A DNA stretch of 64,000 bases, from the NCBI GenBank assembly GCA_016789405.1, contig JAEUPQ010000015.1, positions 186,001 to 250,000 on the forward strand, read 5' to 3'. The notes under the pieces are model-generated. The model saw only the letters and a program-made list of their open reading frames with translations, searched no databases and was not told where the DNA came from. Positions 35,891 to 43,374 of the stretch are shown piece after piece. The DNA comes from Lysobacteraceae bacterium (GTDB taxonomy: Bacteria > Pseudomonadota > Gammaproteobacteria > Xanthomonadales > Xanthomonadaceae). The translations under genes and the position numbers were made by a program. Positions within the stretch are counted from its first letter, which is position 1. Every line of letters begins with the position of its first letter.

Positions 35891-37755
35891 GCCGTTCTTT
35901 CTCCATTGTCGAAGAGTGCCGAGACCACGCCGTATACCACGGCGACCACCAGTACGAAGACCAGCACCGGCCACATCACGGCCACCCAGCGCAGCAGGGC
36001 GCTGGCGATGAGCAGGCCGCCGAGCGCATGGCCGATGCGGATCGTCATGCGTTCGCTGCGTCCGATCAAGCGGTCGCGCAGCAGCCAGCGTGATCGCACT
36101 TGTTCCCAAGATACCAGCAGCAGGATGCAGGCGAGTCCGCTCAGGAACAGCGTCGTGATCGGGGCGTCGCGGTAGGCGGCGCGCCATGCGCGCAACGCCC
36201 CTTTGTCCAGTGCCGGGCGATGGGTCGATTCCCAGCCGGCCAGGTACGTGGCGAAATCGTTCGGCGGTGCCTGACCCGGTGTGGGACGCGCGGCCGGGAT
36301 CCGCAGTACGGTCACGGTCTCCTCCTTGTCGCCTGCGTCCGCGGCATTGCGGCGGCGATGTGCCGTGATTTCCAGGAACGCATCGAAGCGTGCAGCGTCC
36401 ACGGATATGGCGGTGCCGTCGACGGCGTTGAAGGCCGATAGCAGTTCGCCCACCGCGATCCTGCCGGATGGAATGGCGCGAAGCAGCGCTGCGACCTCGT
36501 CCGTGCTGATCGCGCGCGTGAACCCGAAATGCGCTCCTTCGCTCGCGGAATTGCAGCCCACTGGCACCAGCATCACCTGATGGCGCGTCGCGGCCTCCAG
36601 CAGCGCCGGAATCTCGATGCGCAGCGGTGGTCCGCCATCGCTGCGCTCCTGCACGAAATGACGATGTTCGATATGCCCCACCATGATCACCGTCTGCCCG
36701 GCGAACTGGGCGAGGAAGGCATCGATGTCGTCGTGTTCCAGTCGACGCGGTCGCGCGCGTGCCTGCGTGGCCCAGGCGGCGTCCATTCGTTCGATGGGCG
36801 ATGCTGCGAGGGTCCGGTCGAGGAAGTACACAAGTTGCGGCTCGCGACCGGGCACGTGATCGCGCAGCGACTGCAGCAGGTTCCAGACACGTGCGGCGTC
36901 GACGTCTTCGCCGATTCGGTAACGCCACCGGTCCGCGCCGATTTTCGAAAGGAAGGGGTCGCTGCGGATGTGGTCGCGCAACGCCCGCTGCGCGTACGTG
37001 TTCTCGTGCCGATCCGGGTGAAGTTCGGTTCCGCCGACCAGTTCGGATAGTCGGCGCAGCCCGGCTCCACGTGCCCGAACCGGATCGGCCAGCGGGAAGG
37101 CCGTGGCGACTTCGGCGCCGCGCGCGATGGTGCGCGTCAGCCAGCGGTCCGCGACAGCCAGCGGCAGGACCTTCACGTCGCTGCCTCGCTGGCCTTCGCT
37201 TTGCGCGAACGCCAGCAATGCGTGCTTCTCGCCTGGAGAGAGGGCGTCGAGCGTGCGACGCGTGTGTGCTTCGGTTTCGACTTTGAGGTAATCGAGGTAT
37301 TGCCGGCGCAACGTCGCAAGCGCGGTGGCGTGTGCGCGTTGCGATGCGAGGCTGTCGCGTTCGGTGCGAAGGCTGAAGAATGAGTGGAGATCAACGCCGC
37401 GCTTTGCGAGGTAGTGCATTGGAAGAGCGGTCACATGGGCTTCCAGCTCCTGATCGCTCATCCTTTCGATTGCGCGTTGCGCGTCTGCCTGCGAGGACGT
37501 CTTGAATCGCGCGTGTCTTTCCGACGCAACACTGGAAACTGCGATTCGATATTCGGATGACAGCGGGTCGGCGCCTTGCCGGTGGAACGCGTCGCGATGC
37601 ATCACATCGGGAGCCGGTCGAGGCGGCTTCGGCGGGCGTTGGGCGCAGGCGTCGAATGCCAGAAGCTGCATGACGAGCACCAAGGAAGCGACCGTGCATC
37701 TGCATGCCCTGGATGCAGTGGGCCCCGTTCCACGGATCGATGCTGCTGCGTCCAT
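35887..37755 (-). CDS. Secreted, membrane-anchored protein with possible caspase-like His/Cys core
   Basis: 622 residues from the ATG at 37755, preceded by GGGGGAAG. Signal peptide to about residue 39 (ACAQ). Residues 60-330 are mostly helical with no known motif. Around 350-440, FAGQTVIMVGH (His361) followed about 40 residues later by QVMLVPVGCNSA (Cys401) resembles the strand-His and strand-Cys of CHAT/caspase-like domains. Two or three membrane helices lie at about 533-550 and 577-615. Topology puts the core outside the cytoplasm, unusual for CHAT proteases. The domain call is tentative; otherwise hypothetical. Coupled to the next gene. Confidence 0.55.
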   Translation of the reverse strand: MDAAASIRGTGPTASRACRCTVASLVLVMQLLAFDACAQRPPKPPRPAPDVMHRDAFHRQGADPLSSEYRIAVSSVASERHARFKTSSQADAQRAIERMSDQELEAHVTALPMHYLAKRGVDLHSFFSLRTERDSLASQRAHATALATLRRQYLDYLKVETEAHTRRTLDALSPGEKHALLAFAQSEGQRGSDVKVLPLAVADRWLTRTIARGAEVATAFPLADPVRARGAGLRRLSELVGGTELHPDRHENTYAQRALRDHIRSDPFLSKIGADRWRYRIGEDVDAARVWNLLQSLRDHVPGREPQLVYFLDRTLAASPIERMDAAWATQARARPRRLEHDDIDAFLAQFAGQTVIMVGHIEHRHFVQERSDGGPPLRIEIPALLEAATRHQVMLVPVGCNSASEGAHFGFTRAISTDEVAALLRAIPSGRIAVGELLSAFNAVDGTAISVDAARFDAFLEITAHRRRNAADAGDKEETVTVLRIPAARPTPGQAPPNDFATYLAGWESTHRPALDKGALRAWRAAYRDAPITTLFLSGLACILLLVSWEQVRSRWLLRDRLIGRSERMTIRIGHALGGLLIASALLRWVAVMWPVLVFVLVVAVVYGVVSALFDNGERTA

Positions 37756-37851
37756 GACTTCCCCCCGACACCGAGGACGGCTCCAGATCAGGTTACCCCA
37801 GTCGACTTCCGTTGGTGATCCTGAGGTCCTTGCGGGGTGCGGATGCAGCAA

Positions 37852-37870
37852 GGCCCGGCATGGCCGGGCC
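37852..37870 (-). terminator. Hairpin downstream of tRNA-Leu
   Basis: GGCCCGGC / GCCGGGCC around ATG, 50 bases past the tRNA 3' end, then TTGCTG on the minus strand. Probable tRNA terminator. Confidence 0.55.
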
Positions 37871-37919
37871 CTTGGGGAGCGATGCGCCGGTTCGATGGCC
37901 GGGCGATCGTTTTCTTCAT

Positions 37920-38006
37920 TGGTGCCGGAAGTGGGACTCGAACCCACACGCTTTTAAGGGCGGCGGATTTTGAGTCCGCTGCGTCTACCGATTCCGCCAT
38001 TCCGGC
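37920..38006 (-). tRNA. tRNA-Leu (anticodon CAA)
   Basis: 87 nt. Acceptor arms GCCGGAA and TTCCGGC pair perfectly, and the CCA end is encoded. The D-arm has GCGGAATCGGTAGACGC, the anticodon loop CTCAAAA gives CAA (complement 37970-37972), the long variable arm marks class II, and the T-arm reads GGGTTCGAGTCCC. It decodes UUG. Confidence 0.97.
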
Positions 38007-38059
38007 GCGGAGGCGAAGTATAGCCGAGGCCGTGCGCTTCGCCGAGGGGCTGTTGCTGG

Positions 38060-38662
38060 TCAGGCGGCCTTGTCGAGGCTCAGCTGCTTGCAGGCGTAGA
38101 CGTGCCAGCCGTCGCCGAGATCGTTGAAGATGCCGCAGCGGGTCATGGTGCGCTGGTAGATGTGAAGCGAGACCGCGATGTCGGTATCGCTGGCGTTGCG
38201 GATGACGTGGTATTCGTGCGGCGGGATCAGGCTGCCTGCGGAGCCGGTGCCGGCGATCAGCGTGCCGACTTCGACGAAGCGATAGCGATCGCCGTCGCGC
38301 TGGCCGAGGTCGTACTGGGTGATTTCGAGCTGGCCGTGCCAGACGCCTTCGACGCACCAGAGTCCGGAGTGGTCATGGATCGGCGTGCCCTGGTTTGGGC
38401 CCCAGGTCATGGCGATCACGCCGTAGCCGTGCTCCGGGCTGACATAGAGTTCGCGCCGCGCGTAATGGCCTTCGACGGTCTGCAGCACGCAGTCCGGCAG
38501 GCGCACGGATTGTTCGCGCATCATCCTGCACAGCGCGCCGCGCAGTGCCTGCACCGTGGCGGCATCGTCGGAGAGAGCGACGGCAGCATCGATGGCGTCG
38601 ATCAGGGTCTGTCGACCCGGGAAATCGAGGGGCGGATCCAGGACGGGATCGTGCAAGTGCAT
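38060..38662 (-). CDS. Cysteine dioxygenase family (thiol dioxygenase) protein
   Basis: 200 residues, cupin fold. The iron site is GTPIHDHSGLWCVEGVWHG with a later His in PPHEYHVIRN, as in bacterial thiol dioxygenases. Whether it oxidises cysteine or mercaptopropionate cannot be told by eye. It begins 649 bases after... the tRNA-Leu gene lies directly downstream. Confidence 0.88.
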   Translation of the reverse strand: MHLHDPVLDPPLDFPGRQTLIDAIDAAVALSDDAATVQALRGALCRMMREQSVRLPDCVLQTVEGHYARRELYVSPEHGYGVIAMTWGPNQGTPIHDHSGLWCVEGVWHGQLEITQYDLGQRDGDRYRFVEVGTLIAGTGSAGSLIPPHEYHVIRNASDTDIAVSLHIYQRTMTRCGIFNDLGDGWHVYACKQLSLDKAA

Positions 38663-38803
38663 GACGAAATCCTATTTCGGCATTCTGCCGGGTTATGAGG
38701 GCAGTTTAGCAGTCGAAACAGGTGCGTCTGAGGGATGAAACAGGACTTTCGTTGCTGCAATGCAACGATCCCGAAGCGTATGTCGCAGGTGATCGCGGAT
38801 CGA
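38663..38803. other. Non-coding spacer upstream of the thiol dioxygenase gene
   Basis: With 38981-39102 this makes a 489-base stretch between two minus-strand genes, broken only by the small ORF at 38804. It holds a short inverted repeat CGTTGC-TGCAAT-GCAACG (38750-38767) and is less GC-rich than the coding DNA. No promoter can be fixed. Confidence 0.4.
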
Positions 38804-38980
38804 TCAGCCGCAGCGGAAACGGACCTGGCCCCAGTCGGAGGTGTAGCGACGGCTGGCGGCATAACCACTGGAACGGCCGTAGCCGGTGCCGGTGGTGCGT
38901 TCGTTGTAGCGGCGGGTGGCGACCGGCGGGGCGACCGTGTTGCGGGTCGTGGCGGCAGGCGTGGTGTTCGAGGCGTTCAT
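38804..38980 (-). CDS. Small basic hypothetical protein
   Basis: 58 residues starting MNASNTTPAATTRN, rich in Thr, Arg, Tyr and Gly (RRYNERTTGTGYGRSSGY), ending VRFRCG. GGAAG lies seven bases before the ATG. It has no similarity I recognise; the low-complexity composition means it might be a chance frame. Confidence 0.4.
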   Translation of the reverse strand: MNASNTTPAATTRNTVAPPVATRRYNERTTGTGYGRSSGYAASRRYTSDWGQVRFRCG

Positions 38981-39102
38981 GGTGTTCTTCCGGGGGAGTG
39001 CGTCTTGGTGTGTTGGTAAAGTACAACACCAATCCAAGAGATGAGCCTGCCGGAAGTCACCCCGCCTTCGTCATGGTCGCAAGCCCATGATGTCCAATGA
39101 AA

Positions 39103-39126
39103 AAGCCCCGGTCCTGGCCGGGGCTT
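39103..39126 (-). terminator. Rho-independent terminator of metX
   Basis: AAGCCCCGG / CCGGGGCTT around TCCTGG; on the minus strand followed by TTTCATT (TTTTT including the stem end). 26 bases after the stop. Confidence 0.85.
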
Positions 39127-39151
39127 CCTTCGATTTCCGCGTTGGTGCCGA

Positions 39152-40267
39152 TCAGAGTGAGGCGAGGAAGTCCTGGACAGCCGGTCCGAACCGGGCGATG
39201 TCGACCAGAAACGCGTCGTGGCCCTGGGGGGAGGGCAGTTGCAGGCAACTGGCATCCGCACCGGCGGCGAGCAGGCCGTCGGCGATCTCCTGCTGTTGCT
39301 GCAAGGGGAACAGGATGTCGGTGTGGACCCCGATGGCGAGGGCGCGGTCGACGCGCAACCTGGACAGGCCATCCTCGCAGGTGCCGTGGCAGGACTCGCC
39401 CAGATCGAACCAGTCCATCGAGCGGCTCAGGTAGAGATAGCAGTTCGGGTCGAAGCGGCGCACGAAGCGACGCGCGTGGCCTTCGAGGTAGCTTTCGACC
39501 TCGAATTCCAGGCCGAACGGGTCTTCGCCGATGCGCCGGTCCGAATCCAGTCGCACGCGGCCGAATCGGCCGTCCCATTCCAGTGCGGAGCGATAGGTGA
39601 TGACGCCGAGCTTCCGGGCCATGCGCATGCCGGCTTCCGGATAGAAATCGTCGCTGTAATCGCCGTTGTTCCAGTTCGGATCGAGGCGGATGGCCTCTCG
39701 CTGCAGCGATCGGATCGCGATCGAGAACGGCAGCGCGCGCGCCGCGCCGGAGATATTGATGTGGGCATGCGCGATGCCCGGGAACTGCTGCAGGAACGAC
39801 AGTGCGACCATGCCGCCCATCGAATTGCCGATGACGCAGGCAAGGCGCTCGATGCCGAGGCTGCGCACGACGTGCCCGGAAGCGACGGCGCAGTCTTCGA
39901 CGGACAGATCGGGGAAACGCAGGCGATAGGGGGTTCCGGTTGCGGGATCGAGCGACGCCGGACCCGTGGAGCCCTTGCAACTGCCCAGCGTATTCACGCA
40001 GATGACGAACCAGCGATCGGTATCGATGGGCTTGCCCGGGCCGAGCATGGCTTCCCACCAGCCCGGCTCGGGATTGCCTGGGTTGCTGGCGGCATGCGTA
40101 TCGGGCGAGAGGCCCGTGAGGATCAGGACCGCGTTGTTGCCGTCCGGGTTGAGTTCGCCCCAGGTTTCGTAGGCCATCCGCGCGCCGTGGAGCACGCCGC
40201 CGCGTTTCATCGGGAAGGGCGAGGGCAGGTCGACGAAGCGGCTGCCGGCGGGAATGAATTCGGTCAT
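39152..40267 (-). CDS. metX: MetX-family homoserine/serine O-acyltransferase
   Basis: 371 residues of the alpha/beta hydrolase MetX family. Catalytic Ser in IGNSMGGMVAL, Asp in GVHTDILFP, His in SPQGHDAFLVD; also NTLGSCKGSTGP near the N-terminus. Family members acylate homoserine for methionine synthesis. Some Xanthomonadales MetX proteins have been shown to succinylate serine or homoserine rather than acetylate, so the acyl donor and acceptor remain open here; the GNSMGG elbow instead of GGSMGG fits such a variant. Confidence 0.88.
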   Translation of the reverse strand: MTEFIPAGSRFVDLPSPFPMKRGGVLHGARMAYETWGELNPDGNNAVLILTGLSPDTHAASNPGNPEPGWWEAMLGPGKPIDTDRWFVICVNTLGSCKGSTGPASLDPATGTPYRLRFPDLSVEDCAVASGHVVRSLGIERLACVIGNSMGGMVALSFLQQFPGIAHAHINISGAARALPFSIAIRSLQREAIRLDPNWNNGDYSDDFYPEAGMRMARKLGVITYRSALEWDGRFGRVRLDSDRRIGEDPFGLEFEVESYLEGHARRFVRRFDPNCYLYLSRSMDWFDLGESCHGTCEDGLSRLRVDRALAIGVHTDILFPLQQQQEIADGLLAAGADASCLQLPSPQGHDAFLVDIARFGPAVQDFLASL

Positions 40268-40364
40268 CGGCGAAGTGTAACGGGCAGGTGTGTCTGCACG
40301 GGACACGCGAGCATGCCCGATGGTTGTTTCGTTATCGTGGGACGTCCATGTCATGTCGGATTCT

Positions 40365-41354
40365 CTACCGGTGGCCGCGCAGCGCGACGCGGATGGGAAG
40401 GTGGTCGGAGCCGATGTCGGGCCCGCGCTGGGTGTCCACGCGCCGCCAGTGCGGCGAAGCGAGCACGTGATCGAGCGGCAGGCCGAAGAAGCCGCCGCCG
40501 AACGGTCGCCAGGTCGGCGCGAATCCGTTCGTGCGACGCAGGTTTCGCATGCGTGGAGAAAGCAGGGCTGTCGACCATGGTGTCGCGTTGAGGTCGCCGA
40601 CCACCAGTGTCGGTACGGCTTCGCTGTCGCGCGCGGCAATCTCGAGCAACAGGTCGCGTTCGCGACGCCAGTGCGGGGCGAGCGGCGGCATCGGGTGCAC
40701 GGCGATCAGGCGCGCCTGCCCAGACGGCGTGTCGAGCGTCGCGAGCAGGAAAGGGATGTTGTCGGCACTGGCATGGGCTTCGAATCCTGCCAGCGGGCGC
40801 CGCGACAGCAGGCCGATGCCGAACGGAGAGTCGTCGGGCAGGAATTCGCGATGCGGGTAGTCGGTCGATACCGCGGTCAGCGCTTCGGCGTAGGCGGGCG
40901 TGAGTTCCAGCAGCACCACGATGTCCGCCGGATGTTCTTTCAGCCAATCGAGCAGCGGGCGCGGATCGCGATTGCCGGCATGGACATTCGCCACGACGAC
41001 GGAAAGCTCCGCGGGCTCATTCTCGCCAGCGTCCTCGATCGCCGGGCTGGCGGTCCAGATCGGCATCGCCGCAAGCGGCAGCAAGGCCCACCAGCGGCGA
41101 TCGCGGTGGGCGGCCAGGCCGATGATCGCGCAGAGCACGACCAGCAGGATCGCGAACAGCCACTGCCAGTGCGCGGCGAGATCGAGCAGCCACAGCATGG
41201 TCGACCACGCTGATTCGCCGTCGGAAGGCAGGTGGCGGAACAGCAGGGGCAGCGCGAGCGCGACGACGCAGCCGAGCGCGAGCAGGCGTGCCAGGCGAAG
41301 CCGGCGCAATCGCAGCCGGCGACGCTGTTCGGACCTGGCGTCCTGCGCAAGCAT
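40365..41354 (-). CDS. Membrane-anchored endonuclease/exonuclease/phosphatase family protein
   Basis: 329 residues. Two or three N-terminal membrane helices (to about residue 105) precede an EEP domain: VVVANVHAGNRD, VVLLELTP, VVGDLNATPWS, LPLDHVLAS and SDHLPI, the metal and catalytic residues of the fold. Likely a phosphodiesterase or phosphatase facing the periplasm. It begins 9 bases after ccmI and may be the last gene of that operon. Confidence 0.85.
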   Translation of the reverse strand: MLAQDARSEQRRRLRLRRLRLARLLALGCVVALALPLLFRHLPSDGESAWSTMLWLLDLAAHWQWLFAILLVVLCAIIGLAAHRDRRWWALLPLAAMPIWTASPAIEDAGENEPAELSVVVANVHAGNRDPRPLLDWLKEHPADIVVLLELTPAYAEALTAVSTDYPHREFLPDDSPFGIGLLSRRPLAGFEAHASADNIPFLLATLDTPSGQARLIAVHPMPPLAPHWRRERDLLLEIAARDSEAVPTLVVGDLNATPWSTALLSPRMRNLRRTNGFAPTWRPFGGGFFGLPLDHVLASPHWRRVDTQRGPDIGSDHLPIRVALRGHR

Positions 41355-41363
41355 CGCTGCGGG

Positions 41364-42380
41364 TCAGGGAGCGCCGAGGGTCAAGGTGACCGGCGACGTC
41401 GACGGCAGGCGCACGCGCTGTGGTGCGGATTCGAGGTCGCCGTCCTGGCGCATGGCGTTGCCGCTTTCGGAAATCCGGGCGATCACTTCGACCTCCTGCA
41501 GTGCCGATAGCTTCGCCGTGGGCATCGGGCCATCTGCATCGTCGAGCGTCACGGTCAGCGGCAGCGCGGACACCGGATGCTTCTCGACCGCAACCGGCAT
41601 CGGCGGGCCGCCAGGGGCACGCGCGATCACGAAGACCGTGGCATCGCCACGCAGGCGCACGCGTGCGGCGAAGTCGGGGTCGAGTGCGACCTTGACGACA
41701 AGCGCGCCCTTCGCGACCTCTTCCGCCGGCAGCGGCGGCAGCCTGGCGTCTGCGCGCGCGGCATCGATCTCGCCGCGCAGTGTCTGCCGGGCATCGCCTT
41801 CGGTGCTTGCGAGCAGCGGCATCCAGGCTTCGGCCGCTTCGGCCGGCTTGCCCTGCTGGCGCAGCGATACGCCGAGGAACAGGCGTGCGCGCTGGTGCTT
41901 CGGATTGCGCTGCAGGGCGTGGCGGAGGTGCTCGACCGCGCGCGCGTCGAAGCGCTGCTGCGGATGCGCGCGGGCGCGGGCTTCGGCGGCGGCGGCGCGC
42001 AGGTCGGCGTCGTCCGGCGCCATCGCGACGGCCTTTTCCCATGCGTCGCGCGCCTTGGTCGCGTCGCCCATGCGTGCATAGGCATTGGCGAGCATCACCC
42101 AGCCCTGGTGATCGGCGAAGCGTTCGCTGTTCTGTTCGAGCTGGGCGACCGCTTCCTCGATGGTGTCGGGGCGTTCGACCGCAGCGGCATCGAGTGCGAT
42201 GGGCGTCCCGACGACGCGGTACAGCGCCGCCGAGCCGAGGGTCAGCGTTGCGATCAGGATCAGCGCGACGCGCGGCTTGTCGCGCCAGAGCGGGCGCAGC
42301 ACCGTGACGAAGACCAGCAGCGTCGACGCCGCGACGATCAGCGAAAACACGAGGGCCGGAGACGGGAACGAACCGGACAT
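41364..42380 (-). CDS. ccmI: Cytochrome c maturation protein CcmI (CycH-like, TPR)
   Basis: 338 residues: two membrane helices at the start, then tetratricopeptide repeats (GWVMLANAYARMGDATKARDA and HQRARLFLGVSLRQQGK) and a beta-rich C-terminal part (ALVVKVALDPDFAARV). CcmI chaperones apocytochrome c to the CcmFH ligation site. Its start overlaps the ccmH stop (TGATG). Confidence 0.9.
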   Translation of the reverse strand: MSGSFPSPALVFSLIVAASTLLVFVTVLRPLWRDKPRVALILIATLTLGSAALYRVVGTPIALDAAAVERPDTIEEAVAQLEQNSERFADHQGWVMLANAYARMGDATKARDAWEKAVAMAPDDADLRAAAAEARARAHPQQRFDARAVEHLRHALQRNPKHQRARLFLGVSLRQQGKPAEAAEAWMPLLASTEGDARQTLRGEIDAARADARLPPLPAEEVAKGALVVKVALDPDFAARVRLRGDATVFVIARAPGGPPMPVAVEKHPVSALPLTVTLDDADGPMPTAKLSALQEVEVIARISESGNAMRQDGDLESAPQRVRLPSTSPVTLTLGAP

Positions 42381-42832
42381 CACCACTCCTGGGAATCGTC
42401 GGCAGGCGGGGACGCCGCGCCGGCATTGCGGCGCAACAGGCGCCAGACCACGACGCCGCCGAGCAGCGCGAACAGCAGCGGTCCGAACCACAGCAGCCAG
42501 GTCTTCGCGCCCACCTGCGGGCGGTAGAGCACGAATTCGCCGTAGCGCGCGACGAGGAAGTCGCGGACCTCCTGGTCGCTGCGTCCTTCCCGCATCAGCT
42601 GCAGCACTTCGCGGCGCAGGTCGACGGCGATCTGCGCGTTGGAATCGGCCAGCGACTGGTTCTGGCACATCACGCAGCGCAGTTCGGCGACGAGGTCGTG
42701 GAAGCGCTTCTCTTCGACGGTGCTCTGGAACTGCAGCGGCGCGGGATCGGTGGCCTTCTGGGCCAGGGCCGTGGCCGAAGCGAGCAGGGCGATGAGCAGG
42801 CCGAGCAGACCGGCGCGGAACAGGCCCGTCAT
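42380..42832 (-). CDS. ccmH: Cytochrome c maturation protein CcmH
   Basis: 150 residues with signal peptide, the redox motif LRCVMCQNQSLADSNA and a C-terminal membrane helix (LLWFGPLLFALLGGVVVW). It reduces apocytochrome CXXCH cysteines before heme ligation. Overlaps ccmG by four bases. Confidence 0.96.
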   Translation of the reverse strand: MTGLFRAGLLGLLIALLASATALAQKATDPAPLQFQSTVEEKRFHDLVAELRCVMCQNQSLADSNAQIAVDLRREVLQLMREGRSDQEVRDFLVARYGEFVLYRPQVGAKTWLLWFGPLLFALLGGVVVWRLLRRNAGAASPPADDSQEW

Positions 42833-43374
42833 CGCGCCTTCTCCACCGCGTCGAGCGCCGGCAGCAGTTCGTCGCGCACGATCTCGTCGGTCATCGCGCC
42901 GACGTGCTTCCAGCGCACCATGCCTTTGCCGTCGACGAGGAAGGTTTCCGGCGCACCGTAGATGCCGAAGTCGATCGCGACCTGGCCCTCTTCGTCGGCC
43001 AGCACGAGCCAGTACGGATTGTTGAAGCGTTCGAGCCAGGCAAGCGCGTCGGCGCGTTCGTCCTTCCAGTTGTAGCCGATCACGCGCACCCGCTTGGTTT
43101 CGGCGAAGCGGGTGATCACCGGGTGTTCGGTGACGCATTCGGGGCACCAGCTGCCCCAGACATTGAGCAGGTAGGGCTGCCCGCGCAGTTCCTTCGACGT
43201 GACCGTGCGGCCGGGCTCATGCAGGACAGTCAGCGCGAATTCCGGCGCGGGTTTGCCGATCAGCGGCGAAGGCAGTGCGTCGCGATCGCCGCGACGGCTC
43301 ATCCACACGCCGGCGGCCATCAGCGCGGCGATCAGCAGGAACGCGACGAAAGGGAGCCAGCGTTTGGCGGTCAT
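42829..43374 (-). CDS. ccmG: Thiol:disulfide interchange protein CcmG/DsbE
   Basis: 181 residues: membrane anchor, then a thioredoxin fold with WGSWCPECVTEHP and YGAPETFLVDGKG, the DsbE hallmark. It keeps CcmH and apocytochrome reduced. Overlaps both neighbours. Confidence 0.96.
   Translation of the reverse strand: MTAKRWLPFVAFLLIAALMAAGVWMSRRGDRDALPSPLIGKPAPEFALTVLHEPGRTVTSKELRGQPYLLNVWGSWCPECVTEHPVITRFAETKRVRVIGYNWKDERADALAWLERFNNPYWLVLADEEGQVAIDFGIYGAPETFLVDGKGMVRWKHVGAMTDEIVRDELLPALDAVEKAR

Noticed and set aside
23387..38766. 13-base string GCTGCAATGCAAC at 23387 and 38754, each about 90 bases before a minus-strand start
   Set aside because: Dozens of shared 13-mers are expected by chance in 64 kb; no further similarity around the two sites.
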